A stretch of DNA of 37,083 bases from Prevotella sp. (GTDB taxonomy: Bacteria > Bacteroidota > Bacteroidia > Bacteroidales > Bacteroidaceae): contig JAFUZD010000120.1 of NCBI GenBank assembly GCA_017476785.1, positions 1-37,083 of the forward strand, written 5' to 3'. The notes under the pieces are model-generated. The model saw nothing but the letters and a program-made list of their open reading frames with translations. It was not told where the DNA came from and ran no database searches. Positions 30,432 to 37,083 of the stretch are shown here, in pieces (within the stretch, counting starts at the first letter, position 1; each line of letters begins with the position of its first letter). A program made the position numbers and the translations under genes.

Positions 30432-32240
30432 TTAAATCAAGCCGCCTTTGTCCAACAGTTGCTTCAGCAGGAACGTTGCGTTCTGGTTGCGAGCCACGCC
30501 CGGTGCTATCTTGTAGGTATAGGTTACAGTGTCTGACAACTCTATCTCGAAGCAGTAGTTGTGGAACTGTCCGGGCCGCTCGTCGGCCATCCGCGACAGC
30601 TCAAGGTCGTGGGTGGCAACGATGCCGCTGACGGTCTGGCGCGCAATGGCCTCCAGAAACATCCGCGAGCCGTTCAGCTTGTCGAGCGAGTTAGTGCCCT
30701 TCAATATCTCGTCGAGGATAATCAGATGGCGGCGGCCGGGCGTCAGCCGCCCGAGCAACTGCTGCAGGCGCAGCAGCTCGGCATTGAAGTAGGAGATGCC
30801 GCTGGCCAGACTGTCGCTGGTGCGCATACTGGTAAACAGCGCAAAACGGCTCACCGTCAGCTGCCCGGCAGCCACGGGCAGCCCCGCCCACGCCGCCAGA
30901 CAGCTGACGCCCACCGAGCGCAGGAACGTGCTCTTGCCTGCCATATTGGCCCCGGTGACGATGTAGTAGTGCCCGTCGGCTATCTCGAAGTCGTTGCCTA
31001 CGGCCGCCGCGCCCAAGAAAGGATGGCGCAGGTCGCGCGCGCGATATATTATAATAGGTGAATCCACGACCTCGGCGTCGGTGTCCGTCGGGTGATTGTA
31101 GCGATAGGTGCCCATCGACACCAGCATATCCAGCTGACTGACCAGCTCCACCCACTGGCTCAGCCGGTCGCCGTAGCACTGCTGCCAGCCGAGGAAGCGG
31201 CGCAGCAGGAACACGTCGCTCAGGAAGAGCGCGTTGGCCAGCTGCCCGCCGAGCAGGTTGCCGCGGCGGTCGAGCCCCCGCAGGATGCGCTCCAAGCGGC
31301 TGAAGGAGAGGACGGCCGGGCGCAGCTGTTCTTGCATCTGTCCCAGCAGGCCGTCGCTGCCGAAGGGGGCGTCGGTGAAGTGGCGAGTCAGGCGGACGTA
31401 GACTTGCAGCTGGCGGTGCAGGCGGTCTACGGCCGAGGCTACGGCGCGCAGCGGGAGCGACGTCAGCAGATAGGCTGCTGCCAGATGGAACAGTCCCCAC
31501 CAGATGGGCACGCTGGCCGACACATAACCGGCCAATGCTGCTATCAGACTGCCGAAGAAACCGGCGATACACAGGCCGCACACGACGGGCACCAACGGGC
31601 TCAGCGGCCACAGGCCGGTCTCCAGCTCTCGGGCACGCGCCACGGCCTCCTCCAGCTGGCGGGTGTCAACGCGTTGCCGCTGCCCCATTGCGAGGAAAAC
31701 GGCTCGCCACGGCTCAGCCTCAGCCAGCACGCCGACGGCCTCGCGCCGCCGCGCTATCTCGTCGCACCCGTCGGGCATCTCGCTGCTGAGCAGGGCGGCC
31801 AGCGCGTCGGCTCCCCCACTGCTGACGGCACGGCAGAGGTGCTGAAAGAGCGACTGCGGCCCGAAGACGTCGAGGTCGAACGTATAGGGATGGCGCGGGT
31901 CGGCATAGCGCTGCCCGTCGTCGAATGGCTCTAAGTGGCCTGCCAGATACTGCAGCTCGTGCTGATAGACGCGGTGCAGGTCTTCCAGCTGCTCCGTCTG
32001 CGCGCTGTTCTGCCCGTCTTTCCAGCGCACCGCCAGATAGGCGGCGAGCATCAGGGCGGCCATCCACAGCCACGCCACGCCCGCACTGTCTGCCACCGTG
32101 TAGGTCGCCAGTGCTGCCAGCATCAGGCCGAACGTGGCCAACTGCCCCGCTAAGAAGAGGCGGTTGCGACGCCGCAGCCGCGCGAGGGCGGCAGCCAGCT
32201 CGTCGGCGCGGTGCTGATAATAGGAGGGTCGGTCGGTCAT
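30432..32240 (-). CDS. Membrane-anchored MutS-like ATPase
   Basis: A 602-residue protein with the C-terminal MutS ATPase but none of the DNA mismatch-recognition domains of MutS. Two hydrophobic regions (about 28-72 and 215-265) predict a membrane anchor. The ATPase has Walker A TGANMAGKST (429-438), the switch region SMRTSDSLASGISYFNAEL, Walker B HLIILDEILKGTNS (D510, E511) and VSGIVATHDLELS. A coiled-coil/lever region precedes it. Such proteins are found in Bacteroidota and usually annotated as mismatch repair, but their role is not established; a function at the membrane is inferred. The start at 32240 is fixed because the next Met lies inside the first hydrophobic region. The promoter box is only 8 nt upstream. 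Confidence 0.88.
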   Translation of the reverse strand: MTDRPSYYQHRADELAAALARLRRRNRLFLAGQLATFGLMLAALATYTVADSAGVAWLWMAALMLAAYLAVRWKDGQNSAQTEQLEDLHRVYQHELQYLAGHLEPFDDGQRYADPRHPYTFDLDVFGPQSLFQHLCRAVSSGGADALAALLSSEMPDGCDEIARRREAVGVLAEAEPWRAVFLAMGQRQRVDTRQLEEAVARARELETGLWPLSPLVPVVCGLCIAGFFGSLIAALAGYVSASVPIWWGLFHLAAAYLLTSLPLRAVASAVDRLHRQLQVYVRLTRHFTDAPFGSDGLLGQMQEQLRPAVLSFSRLERILRGLDRRGNLLGGQLANALFLSDVFLLRRFLGWQQCYGDRLSQWVELVSQLDMLVSMGTYRYNHPTDTDAEVVDSPIIIYRARDLRHPFLGAAAVGNDFEIADGHYYIVTGANMAGKSTFLRSVGVSCLAAWAGLPVAAGQLTVSRFALFTSMRTSDSLASGISYFNAELLRLQQLLGRLTPGRRHLIILDEILKGTNSLDKLNGSRMFLEAIARQTVSGIVATHDLELSRMADERPGQFHNYCFEIELSDTVTYTYKIAPGVARNQNATFLLKQLLDKGGLI

Positions 32241-32248
32241 AATGGCGG

Positions 32249-32256
32249 CAAAGGTA
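32249..32256 (-). promoter_or_regulatory. -7 box of the MutS-like gene; near-leaderless
   Basis: The minus strand reads TACCTTTG, ending 8 nt before the ATG at 32240, so the leader would be about 4 nt. No clear -33 TTG is seen at 20 nt. Confidence 0.6.
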
Positions 32257-32291
32257 CGTAAAAAGCGTGAGAAACGGGCGGGGCAGAAATG

Positions 32292-32350
32292 AATTCTCGC
32301 GAAAATTTCCGGAATTCTCGCGAGTATCCGGAAAAGTCTCGCGAGAATTT
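32292..32350. repeat. Phased palindrome array 2 (three CTCGCGAG-type units, 21-bp period)
   Basis: CGCG centres at 32298-32301, 32319-32322 and 32340-32343 are spaced exactly 21 bp, as in array 1. The palindromes are slightly degenerate (TTCTCGCGAAAA, TTCTCGCGAGTA, GTCTCGCGAGAA). The spacers carry TTTCCGGAA and ATCCGGAAA, a second symmetrical element out of phase by half a period. The array lies between the divergent MutS-like and hydrolase promoters. Confidence 0.9.
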
Positions 32351-32363
32351 CTCCACGGGCGTC

Positions 32364-32394
32364 TTGGCCGTCTGCCTACTTTTGGTTATCTTTG
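32364..32394 (+). promoter_or_regulatory. Promoter of the YqiA-like hydrolase
   Basis: A -33 TTG (32364-32366), an exact 20-nt spacer and a -7 TATCTTTG (32387-32394). Transcription would start near 32398, which rules out the upstream in-frame ATG at 32267 and supports the start at 32420. Confidence 0.8.
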
Positions 32395-32419
32395 CATCTC
32401 AAACCATACGAACAAGACA

Positions 32420-33421
32420 ATGACAATGGACAATCCATACATCAAACAATATCCCGAGCTGATGGCGGGAAAGACCGTACTCTATGTCCACGGCTTCGCT
32501 TCGAGCGGTCAGTCGGGCACGGTAGGCCGGCTGCGCGAGGTGATGCCCGAGGCTAACGTGATAGCCCCCGACCTGCCACTCCACCCTGCCGAGGCACTGG
32601 AACTGCTGCGGCAGACGTGCGCCAGCGAGCAGCCCAGCCTCATCGTAGGCACCTCGATGGGCGGAATGTTCACCGAGAAGCTCTACGGCTACGACCGCAT
32701 CTGCGTGAATCCGGCGATGCAGATGGCCGAGACGATGAAGGAGCACGGGATGATGGGGGCACAGACGTTTCATAACCCGCGGCGCGACGGCATTCAGGAC
32801 TTCATCGTGACAAAGGCACTGGTGAAGGAATATAAGGCGATAACCGAGCTGAACTTCAGCGGCACCGACGACGGGGAGCAGCGACGCTGCTGGGGACTCT
32901 TCGGCGACGAGGACCCGCTGGTAGACACCTACGAGCTGTTTCGCCAGCACTATCCGCAGGCCATCCGCTTCCACGGCGAGCACCGGATGAGCGACCAGAG
33001 CTTTATGCACTCGGTGCTGCCCGTCATTCGCTGGATCGACGATGCCCAGCAACGCCGCGAGCGACCCGTGGTCTACATCTGCACCGAGACACTGGCCGAC
33101 GGCTGGCAGAAGCCCACCAGCTCGATGCTGAAGGCCGTCAGGATGCTCATCGAGCACTATCAGGTCTACTTCGTTGCGCCTGCGCGGTCGGCCGAGCCCG
33201 AGCGCTACGCCGAGGTGACGGCGTGGCTGGAGCAGTATGTCAACGTGCCGGCGTGGGGACACACGGTGTTCACCAACCAGCGCCACCTGCTCTATGGCGA
33301 CTACCTGATTACGGCCGACGACCTGCCTGAGGCAATGGCCACCGTCGTCCGCTACGGCAGCGACACGTTCAAGACGTGGGAGGAGGTCATCGAATACTTC
33401 GACCGGCTGGGCGGTCAGTAA
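32420..33421 (+). CDS. YqiA/YcfP-like alpha/beta hydrolase with a C-terminal HAD-like tail
   Basis: A 333-residue cytosolic protein of two parts. Residues 1-212 are an alpha/beta hydrolase of the YqiA type: VLYVHGFASSGQSGT (20-34), the nucleophile elbow VGTSMGG (S79), an acidic loop GDEDPLV (162-168) and H188 in GEHRM. Residues 214-333 resemble the C-terminal part of the cytosolic 5'(3')-nucleotidase/HAD fold (FTNQRHLLYGDYLITADD, 284-301). The expected DxD nucleophile position reads YICTETLAD, so that half is probably not a phosphatase. The substrate is unknown; an esterase role is inferred. The frame is open from 32267, but those 51 residues translate the palindrome array and the promoter, so the ATG at 32420 (or 32426) is the start. 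Confidence 0.8.
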   Translation: MTMDNPYIKQYPELMAGKTVLYVHGFASSGQSGTVGRLREVMPEANVIAPDLPLHPAEALELLRQTCASEQPSLIVGTSMGGMFTEKLYGYDRICVNPAMQMAETMKEHGMMGAQTFHNPRRDGIQDFIVTKALVKEYKAITELNFSGTDDGEQRRCWGLFGDEDPLVDTYELFRQHYPQAIRFHGEHRMSDQSFMHSVLPVIRWIDDAQQRRERPVVYICTETLADGWQKPTSSMLKAVRMLIEHYQVYFVAPARSAEPERYAEVTAWLEQYVNVPAWGHTVFTNQRHLLYGDYLITADDLPEAMATVVRYGSDTFKTWEEVIEYFDRLGGQ

Positions 33422-33428
33422 ATCAAAA

Positions 33429-33462
33429 GCGGGGCGATGTCAGCATTCTGACATCGCCCCGC
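33429..33462. terminator. Terminator between convergent genes
   Basis: A perfect 15-bp stem (33429-33443 with 33448-33462, core GGGGCGATGTCAG) and a 4-nt loop. The U-run is on the minus-strand side (TTTTG), so it best serves the sigma-factor operon; it can also slow the plus-strand transcript. Confidence 0.88.
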
Positions 33463-33494
33463 ACTGGTTTTCTATGTATAGAGAGAGTTGGATG

Positions 33495-33998
33495 CTAATC
33501 GTTCAGGTCCAAATGGCGGTCCAGATTGAGGAGCATACTGTCGGGCAGCATCTCCGACAGGCTGTCGAGCAGCCCATTGATGACAGCCCCCACCTTACCA
33601 CTTTTGATGATGATGTTGAGCTCTACCTCGGGGTTGGGCTTATTACGCTCCACCTCGATGCTATAAATCATCGTCTTATCGCCCTTCTTGAAGATGAGTG
33701 TGCGCTCCTCTTCGTCGTCCTCCAAGTCGGAGGTCTCGGTGACGGCATTGGGAGCCTCCTCGTCGAAGGCTTTGAGCAGCCGCTTGGCATAGGTCCCGTT
33801 CTTCGAGCGGAACTCAAATGAGCGAATGACGCTCACCACCTTACGCGTCTTGGGGTCGCGGTTCACCACTTTGCTCACGTCTACGCCCTGTGCTTCCAGT
33901 TCGTCGGCGATGCGGTCTATTTTCTCTTGCGCCATCAGCGCACAGCTGCCCGCCATCAGCAAGACAGCCATTCCTATCATTCTCAGTCTGCTTATCAT
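33495..33998 (-). CDS. Small secreted protein of an ECF sigma operon (DUF5024-like)
   Basis: A 167-residue exported protein with a signal peptide ending ALMAQ (about 1-24). The mature part, EKIDRIADELEAQG followed by RDPKTRKVVSVIRSFEF and a C-terminal beta-rich LNIIIKSGKV segment, resembles the DUF5024 proteins of Bacteroidales; this is recalled rather than searched. No catalytic residues are evident. It is the third gene after an ECF sigma factor and a membrane anti-sigma-like protein, 20 nt downstream of the latter, so it is probably in the sigma regulon, perhaps an envelope-stress output. A related family in similar operons is DUF4252, which is an alternative label. Confidence 0.6.
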   Translation of the reverse strand: MISRLRMIGMAVLLMAGSCALMAQEKIDRIADELEAQGVDVSKVVNRDPKTRKVVSVIRSFEFRSKNGTYAKRLLKAFDEEAPNAVTETSDLEDDEEERTLIFKKGDKTMIYSIEVERNKPNPEVELNIIIKSGKVGAVINGLLDSLSEMLPDSMLLNLDRHLDLND

Positions 33999-34018
33999 CT
34001 TTGTTACGTTTTGTTAGG

Positions 34019-34477
34019 TTATATCAGCGGTAGTTCTTTCTTCTCGCGCGGCCGCCCGTTGAGCAGGTCGTCCAGCCGTTGCTGTCGCTGCTGCGCGTTG
34101 CGGACGGTCTGCTGCAGCTCGGGCATTATCACGCTGAGGTCGGTCAGCTTCTGGCCGTTGCGTATGATGTAGCTGCCTTCGTAGCGGGCATACGTGTCGT
34201 CGGTCTGCCGATATCGGTGCCAGCCGAAGCCGATGCCGAAGAGCAAGAGGACGGTTGCCGCCACTGCAAGTCCCTTCATTCCGGGACGCAGACGTATGCG
34301 GCGGGCCGGTTTTTCGGGCATTCCCTCGGCATACCAGCGGAACATCGGCTGGTACTTCTGCCACTGCGGGGCCACCTCGCCCGCAAAGTAGCGGTAGAGC
34401 TGCTGCTCCTCGGCATTGGTGGTCTGTCCGTCGAGGAAACGGTCAATGAGTGCTTGTAGGTTGCGATTGTCGGTCAT
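34019..34477 (-). CDS. Probable membrane anti-sigma factor
   Basis: A 152-residue single-pass protein. The N-terminal cytoplasmic part (1-60, starting NLQALIDRFLDGQTTNAEEQQLYRYFAG) is the kind of helical region that binds sigma factors in Bacteroidota. A transmembrane helix lies at about 68-86, and the C-terminal periplasmic part is short and Gln/Arg-rich. There is no zinc HxxxCxxC motif and no FecR domain. The ATG overlaps the sigma-factor stop by 4 nt (ATGA), strong evidence of translational coupling and thus of partnership. Function is inferred from layout, not from a named family match. Confidence 0.7.
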   Translation of the reverse strand: MTDNRNLQALIDRFLDGQTTNAEEQQLYRYFAGEVAPQWQKYQPMFRWYAEGMPEKPARRIRLRPGMKGLAVAATVLLLFGIGFGWHRYRQTDDTYARYEGSYIIRNGQKLTDLSVIMPELQQTVRNAQQRQQRLDDLLNGRPREKKELPLI

Positions 34478-34953
34478 ATCTTAAACTGTTTCATTATCTG
34501 GCGGCGGGCACGGGAGAGGTTCTGACGCACAGCCTCGGCCGTGGAACCGATGGTGCGGGCTATCTCGGCCACCTCCATTCCTTCGAGGTGCTTCATTCGG
34601 AGAACGGCCTGCTGGGCATCGGGCAGCCGCTCCATCAGTCGGAGCAGCCGCGCTTCCTCTTCGTGCGAGATGAGTTCTGCCTCGGGCGTGTAATGGCTGA
34701 CCGTCTCTTGTTGAACAGAAGGTCTGCTGCCACGCAGCCGGTTGAGGCACAGTCGGCGTACGATGGTGAGGGCCAGTGCGTCGGGCGAGCGATAGTCGCC
34801 CAATTGCTGCCGCATAGCCCACAGCTTCAGTGCGGTCTCCTGCACAACATCCTCGGCTTCGTCGGTGCTCTTCAGCAGAGCCGCCGCCGTATCAACCAGC
34901 CGCGGGCGCAGCTCCCAGACCCATTGTTCAAACGCTTTCTGTTCCATCTTCAC
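34474..34953 (-). CDS. ECF-type RNA polymerase sigma factor
   Basis: A 159-residue sigma-70 family factor with only regions 2 and 4. Region 2 (about 10-75) includes DEAEDVVQETALKLWAMR, the -10 recognition/core-binding helix. Region 4 (about 98-157) includes LPDAQQAVLRMKHLEGMEVAEIARTIG with the helix-turn-helix for -35 recognition and ends AVRQNLSRARRQI. It heads a three-gene operon with an anti-sigma-like protein and a secreted DUF protein. Met3 is an alternative start. I find no TAnnTTTG box in the 87 nt upstream, so the operon may be autoregulated through its own promoter type; this is inference. Confidence 0.9.
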   Translation of the reverse strand: MKMEQKAFEQWVWELRPRLVDTAAALLKSTDEAEDVVQETALKLWAMRQQLGDYRSPDALALTIVRRLCLNRLRGSRPSVQQETVSHYTPEAELISHEEEARLLRLMERLPDAQQAVLRMKHLEGMEVAEIARTIGSTAEAVRQNLSRARRQIMKQFKI

Positions 34954-35040
34954 TTATCAGACACTGACAGAAACCGCAACGTGACATTCGCTTAAGATTG
35001 TTTAACAATTCCCTCAGTCTGCGGGAATGGAAGCGGAAGG

Positions 35041-37083
35041 TCAGTCTTGCGGCAGGATGACCACGCCCTCCTGCTTCTTGCCGTCCATCATCACTCGCAG
35101 CGGGCGGTCGAAGCGCACGTGGCGCACATACTCCGTCTCCTGAATGGCAGGCATACGGTCGAGCACGTCGCGCTGGAAGATGCCATCGCCGGTATAGGTG
35201 TTCACCGTGAAGTAGCCCACGCCAAACGACGTGAGGTTCTGGAAGAAGTGGGTGCCTTGCGAGGGGTCTACGTGATAGTTCTTCAAGCCCGACTCCACGA
35301 TGACGCGGGCGGCCGAGATATGAGGCCACTTGACGGGGATGCCGAGCCAATAGTCGCTCGAGCCCCAACGCCCGGGGCCGATGAGGACGTAGTTCTTGTC
35401 GGCATCGAGGAACTGGCGGTTGATGCGCTCGATATGTTCGGCAATGGTGGGGTTGTTGGCTGCGGTGAAGTCGTCGGAGGTCTTGACGTAGACCACGTCG
35501 ACCACGTCCTCCGAGATGCCGTGCCCCAGTGAGTTGTGCGAGCGCAGCAGGCACTGCTCGTCGGGAATGGCGGCGAGGTCGGCATCGAGCACCTGCTTCG
35601 AGTCGACGATGGGCCGTATCTGCAGCAGGTACAGTTCGCCCGTGCGGTCGGCATTGAGGTTGCAGGCGAACTCAATCTCCACGGGGCGCTTCATCTCGTC
35701 GGCACCGAGCTTCTGCGTCAGCTGCAACAGCTCGGGCAACGGGAAGATGCCCTGCTGCAGCACGCCGCAGAAGGAGATAATCTTGCGCCCGCCCTCGTAG
35801 ATGCCGTCGCGGATTACTTGGTCGTAGGGGTCGTAGGTCGAAGCGATATACTGCAGTGCGCCATCCTTATCGGCCTCCTTCACACGGAGGTTCTGGATGT
35901 TGAAGCCGTCGTCGACCTTAAACTCGCTGTCTACGCAGCTCATATCCAGCGCGTAGAAGCGGGTCTGCGTCTCGCGCAGGGCCGTCTCCATCTCGCTGGT
36001 CTGCAGCACTTGGCGCGGATGGTGGGGCGACACACGGAGCGTCTGCCCACCGTCTACGATATACTTGCCCAGTCCCAGTGCCAGCGAGGCGATGCCCTCT
36101 TCGGCCGTCTCGTCGCCGATGGGATAGTAGTTGAGCGAGCGCAGCACGCCGCTGAACGTAGGATAGTAGCGCGTGCCGTACTGCCGCCCCACCACCTCTT
36201 GCAGGATGACGGCCATCTTCTCTTGGTCGATGACGTTGCTGGTGGCTGTCATATAAGCCTTCGAGTCCTTATAGTAGACCGAGGCGTAGACGCCCTTAAT
36301 GGCGCAGGCCAGCATCCGCAGCATCTCGTACTTATCGTCCAGATAAGGAATCATATAGGTGGAATAGATGCCTGCGAAGGGCTGATAGTGGGAGTCTTCG
36401 AGCAGCGAGCTGGAACGAATGGCGATGGGCGACTTCACAGCATCGAAGAATGTGAAGAAGTCGGCTATCAGTGTGTCGGGCAGCTGGGCGTGCAGGAAGT
36501 GGCGCAGTATCTCGTCGTCCGAGGCATCGCTCAGGGCAATGCCCCAGAGGTTGTTCTTGTCCATAAACTCGTCGAAGAAGTCGGTGCAGAGCACCACGGT
36601 CTTCGGGATGGTGACGGTAGCATTGTCGAAGTGGTTGAGCTCGGGATGGCGCTTGATGATGTTGTCGAGGAAGGCCAGACCGCGCCCCTTACCACCCAGC
36701 GAGCCCTCGCCGATGCGGGCGAAGTGGGCGTAGCGGTCGAACTTCAGACGGTCGAACACGGCCACGATACCGACATTCTTCATCCGCCGGTACTGCACGA
36801 TGGCGTCGAAGATAATCTGCCGGTGGGCATCGACGTCCTGCAGCTTGTGCCACGTGACGGTCTTGAGGAAGGCCGACACGGGGAAGATGGCGCGGGCACA
36901 GAGCCAGCGGCTCATATGGTTGCGCGAGATGTGGTAGAGCATCGAGTCGCGCGGTATCTTGAAGATGTTGTCCTGCAACTCCTTCAGCGACGACACGCGC
37001 ATTATCTCCTCGCGCGTCTTGGGGTCGCGGAAGATGAAGTCGCCGAAGCCCATATGCTCCTCAATGAGATGGCGCAGGTCCAC
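35041..37083 (-). CDS. PEP synthase/pyruvate phosphate dikinase-like ATP-binding protein, 5' end missing
   Basis: The C-terminal 680 residues or so of a larger protein; the frame is open at the window edge and the GTG at 37083 is not its start. It has the PPDK N-terminal-type ATP-binding domain: GEGSLGGKGRGLAFL (about 124-138), IPKTVVLCTDFFDEF, AIRSSSLLEDSHYQPFAG and TFSGVLRSLN. The ends ELYLLQIRPIVDSKQ and VLIGPGRWGSSDYWLGIPV follow. The usual phosphohistidine swivelling domain (GGxxSHA) and the PEP-binding TIM barrel are absent from the visible part, so it cannot be a complete dikinase. Similar long Bacteroidales proteins annotated as PEP/pyruvate-binding exist; function unknown. Confidence 0.8.
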   Translation of the reverse strand: MDLRHLIEEHMGFGDFIFRDPKTREEIMRVSSLKELQDNIFKIPRDSMLYHISRNHMSRWLCARAIFPVSAFLKTVTWHKLQDVDAHRQIIFDAIVQYRRMKNVGIVAVFDRLKFDRYAHFARIGEGSLGGKGRGLAFLDNIIKRHPELNHFDNATVTIPKTVVLCTDFFDEFMDKNNLWGIALSDASDDEILRHFLHAQLPDTLIADFFTFFDAVKSPIAIRSSSLLEDSHYQPFAGIYSTYMIPYLDDKYEMLRMLACAIKGVYASVYYKDSKAYMTATSNVIDQEKMAVILQEVVGRQYGTRYYPTFSGVLRSLNYYPIGDETAEEGIASLALGLGKYIVDGGQTLRVSPHHPRQVLQTSEMETALRETQTRFYALDMSCVDSEFKVDDGFNIQNLRVKEADKDGALQYIASTYDPYDQVIRDGIYEGGRKIISFCGVLQQGIFPLPELLQLTQKLGADEMKRPVEIEFACNLNADRTGELYLLQIRPIVDSKQVLDADLAAIPDEQCLLRSHNSLGHGISEDVVDVVYVKTSDDFTAANNPTIAEHIERINRQFLDADKNYVLIGPGRWGSSDYWLGIPVKWPHISAARVIVESGLKNYHVDPSQGTHFFQNLTSFGVGYFTVNTYTGDGIFQRDVLDRMPAIQETEYVRHVRFDRPLRVMMDGKKQEGVVILPQD

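Noticed and set aside
32267-32419. 51-codon upstream extension of the YqiA-like hydrolase
   Set aside because: It translates palindrome array 2 and passes through a full promoter; transcription would start after the extension. The ATG at 32420 gives the typical N-terminus.

Overview
The window is chromosomal DNA from a member of the Bacteroidales, most likely a Prevotella-like organism. Three things support this: promoters of the Bacteroidota type (-7 box TAnnTTTG, with a -33 TTG about 20 nt upstream where it can be found), a complete SusC/SusD polysaccharide utilisation locus (PUL), and families largely confined to Bacteroidales (DUF4831, DUF6377, a FeoA-FeoB fusion, a membrane MutS-like ATPase). 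Genus is inferred, not proven. No rRNA, tRNA, CRISPR array, transposase or phage gene was seen.

Layout. Positions 1-5.1 kb hold housekeeping genes: adk (cut by the window edge) and hpt on the minus strand, the bifunctional NAD(P)H-hydrate repair enzyme and a secreted DUF4831 protein on plus, then class II aldolase on minus. Positions 5.2-6.9 kb hold a DUF6377 membrane regulator. Positions 7.1-12.2 kb look like a metal-uptake region: a feoAB fusion (minus) is divergent from a small Cys/His-rich secreted protein and a TonB-dependent receptor (plus).

Positions 12.3-27.6 kb are a PUL on the minus strand in two transcription units. The first is susC-susD-SGBP-GH16-GH5-GHMP kinase, the second GH3-GH3. 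The enzyme set (GH16 with the EIDIME motif, GH5, two GH3) suggests a beta-1,3 or mixed-linkage beta-glucan: the surface lipoproteins bind and cut it, SusC/D import oligosaccharides, and periplasmic GH5/GH3 enzymes release glucose. The kinase carries a sugar-binding loop unlike normal galactokinase. Both units share an unusually well-conserved upstream architecture, which suggests one regulator, although no regulator gene for the PUL lies in the window.

Positions 27.8-30.2 kb hold an AqpZ-type aquaporin and a GH43 enzyme. Between GH43 and a membrane MutS-like ATPase lies a compact unit with promoter, about 63-nt transcript and terminator, which I read as a small RNA. After a divergent promoter region come a YqiA-like hydrolase with a HAD-like tail, an ECF sigma/anti-sigma/secreted-protein operon, and a truncated PEP synthase/PPDK-like protein at the right edge.

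The most unusual non-coding signals are: two arrays of three TTCTCGCGAGAA palindromes with an exact 21-bp period (17.43 and 32.29 kb); the paired AGTGG elements exactly 77 bp apart upstream of both PUL units; the candidate sRNA; and three genes whose -7 box lies only 7-9 nt before the start codon, implying near-leaderless mRNAs. Large antisense reading frames over the GH3, SusC, FeoB and SGBP genes are codon-bias shadows and are not annotated.
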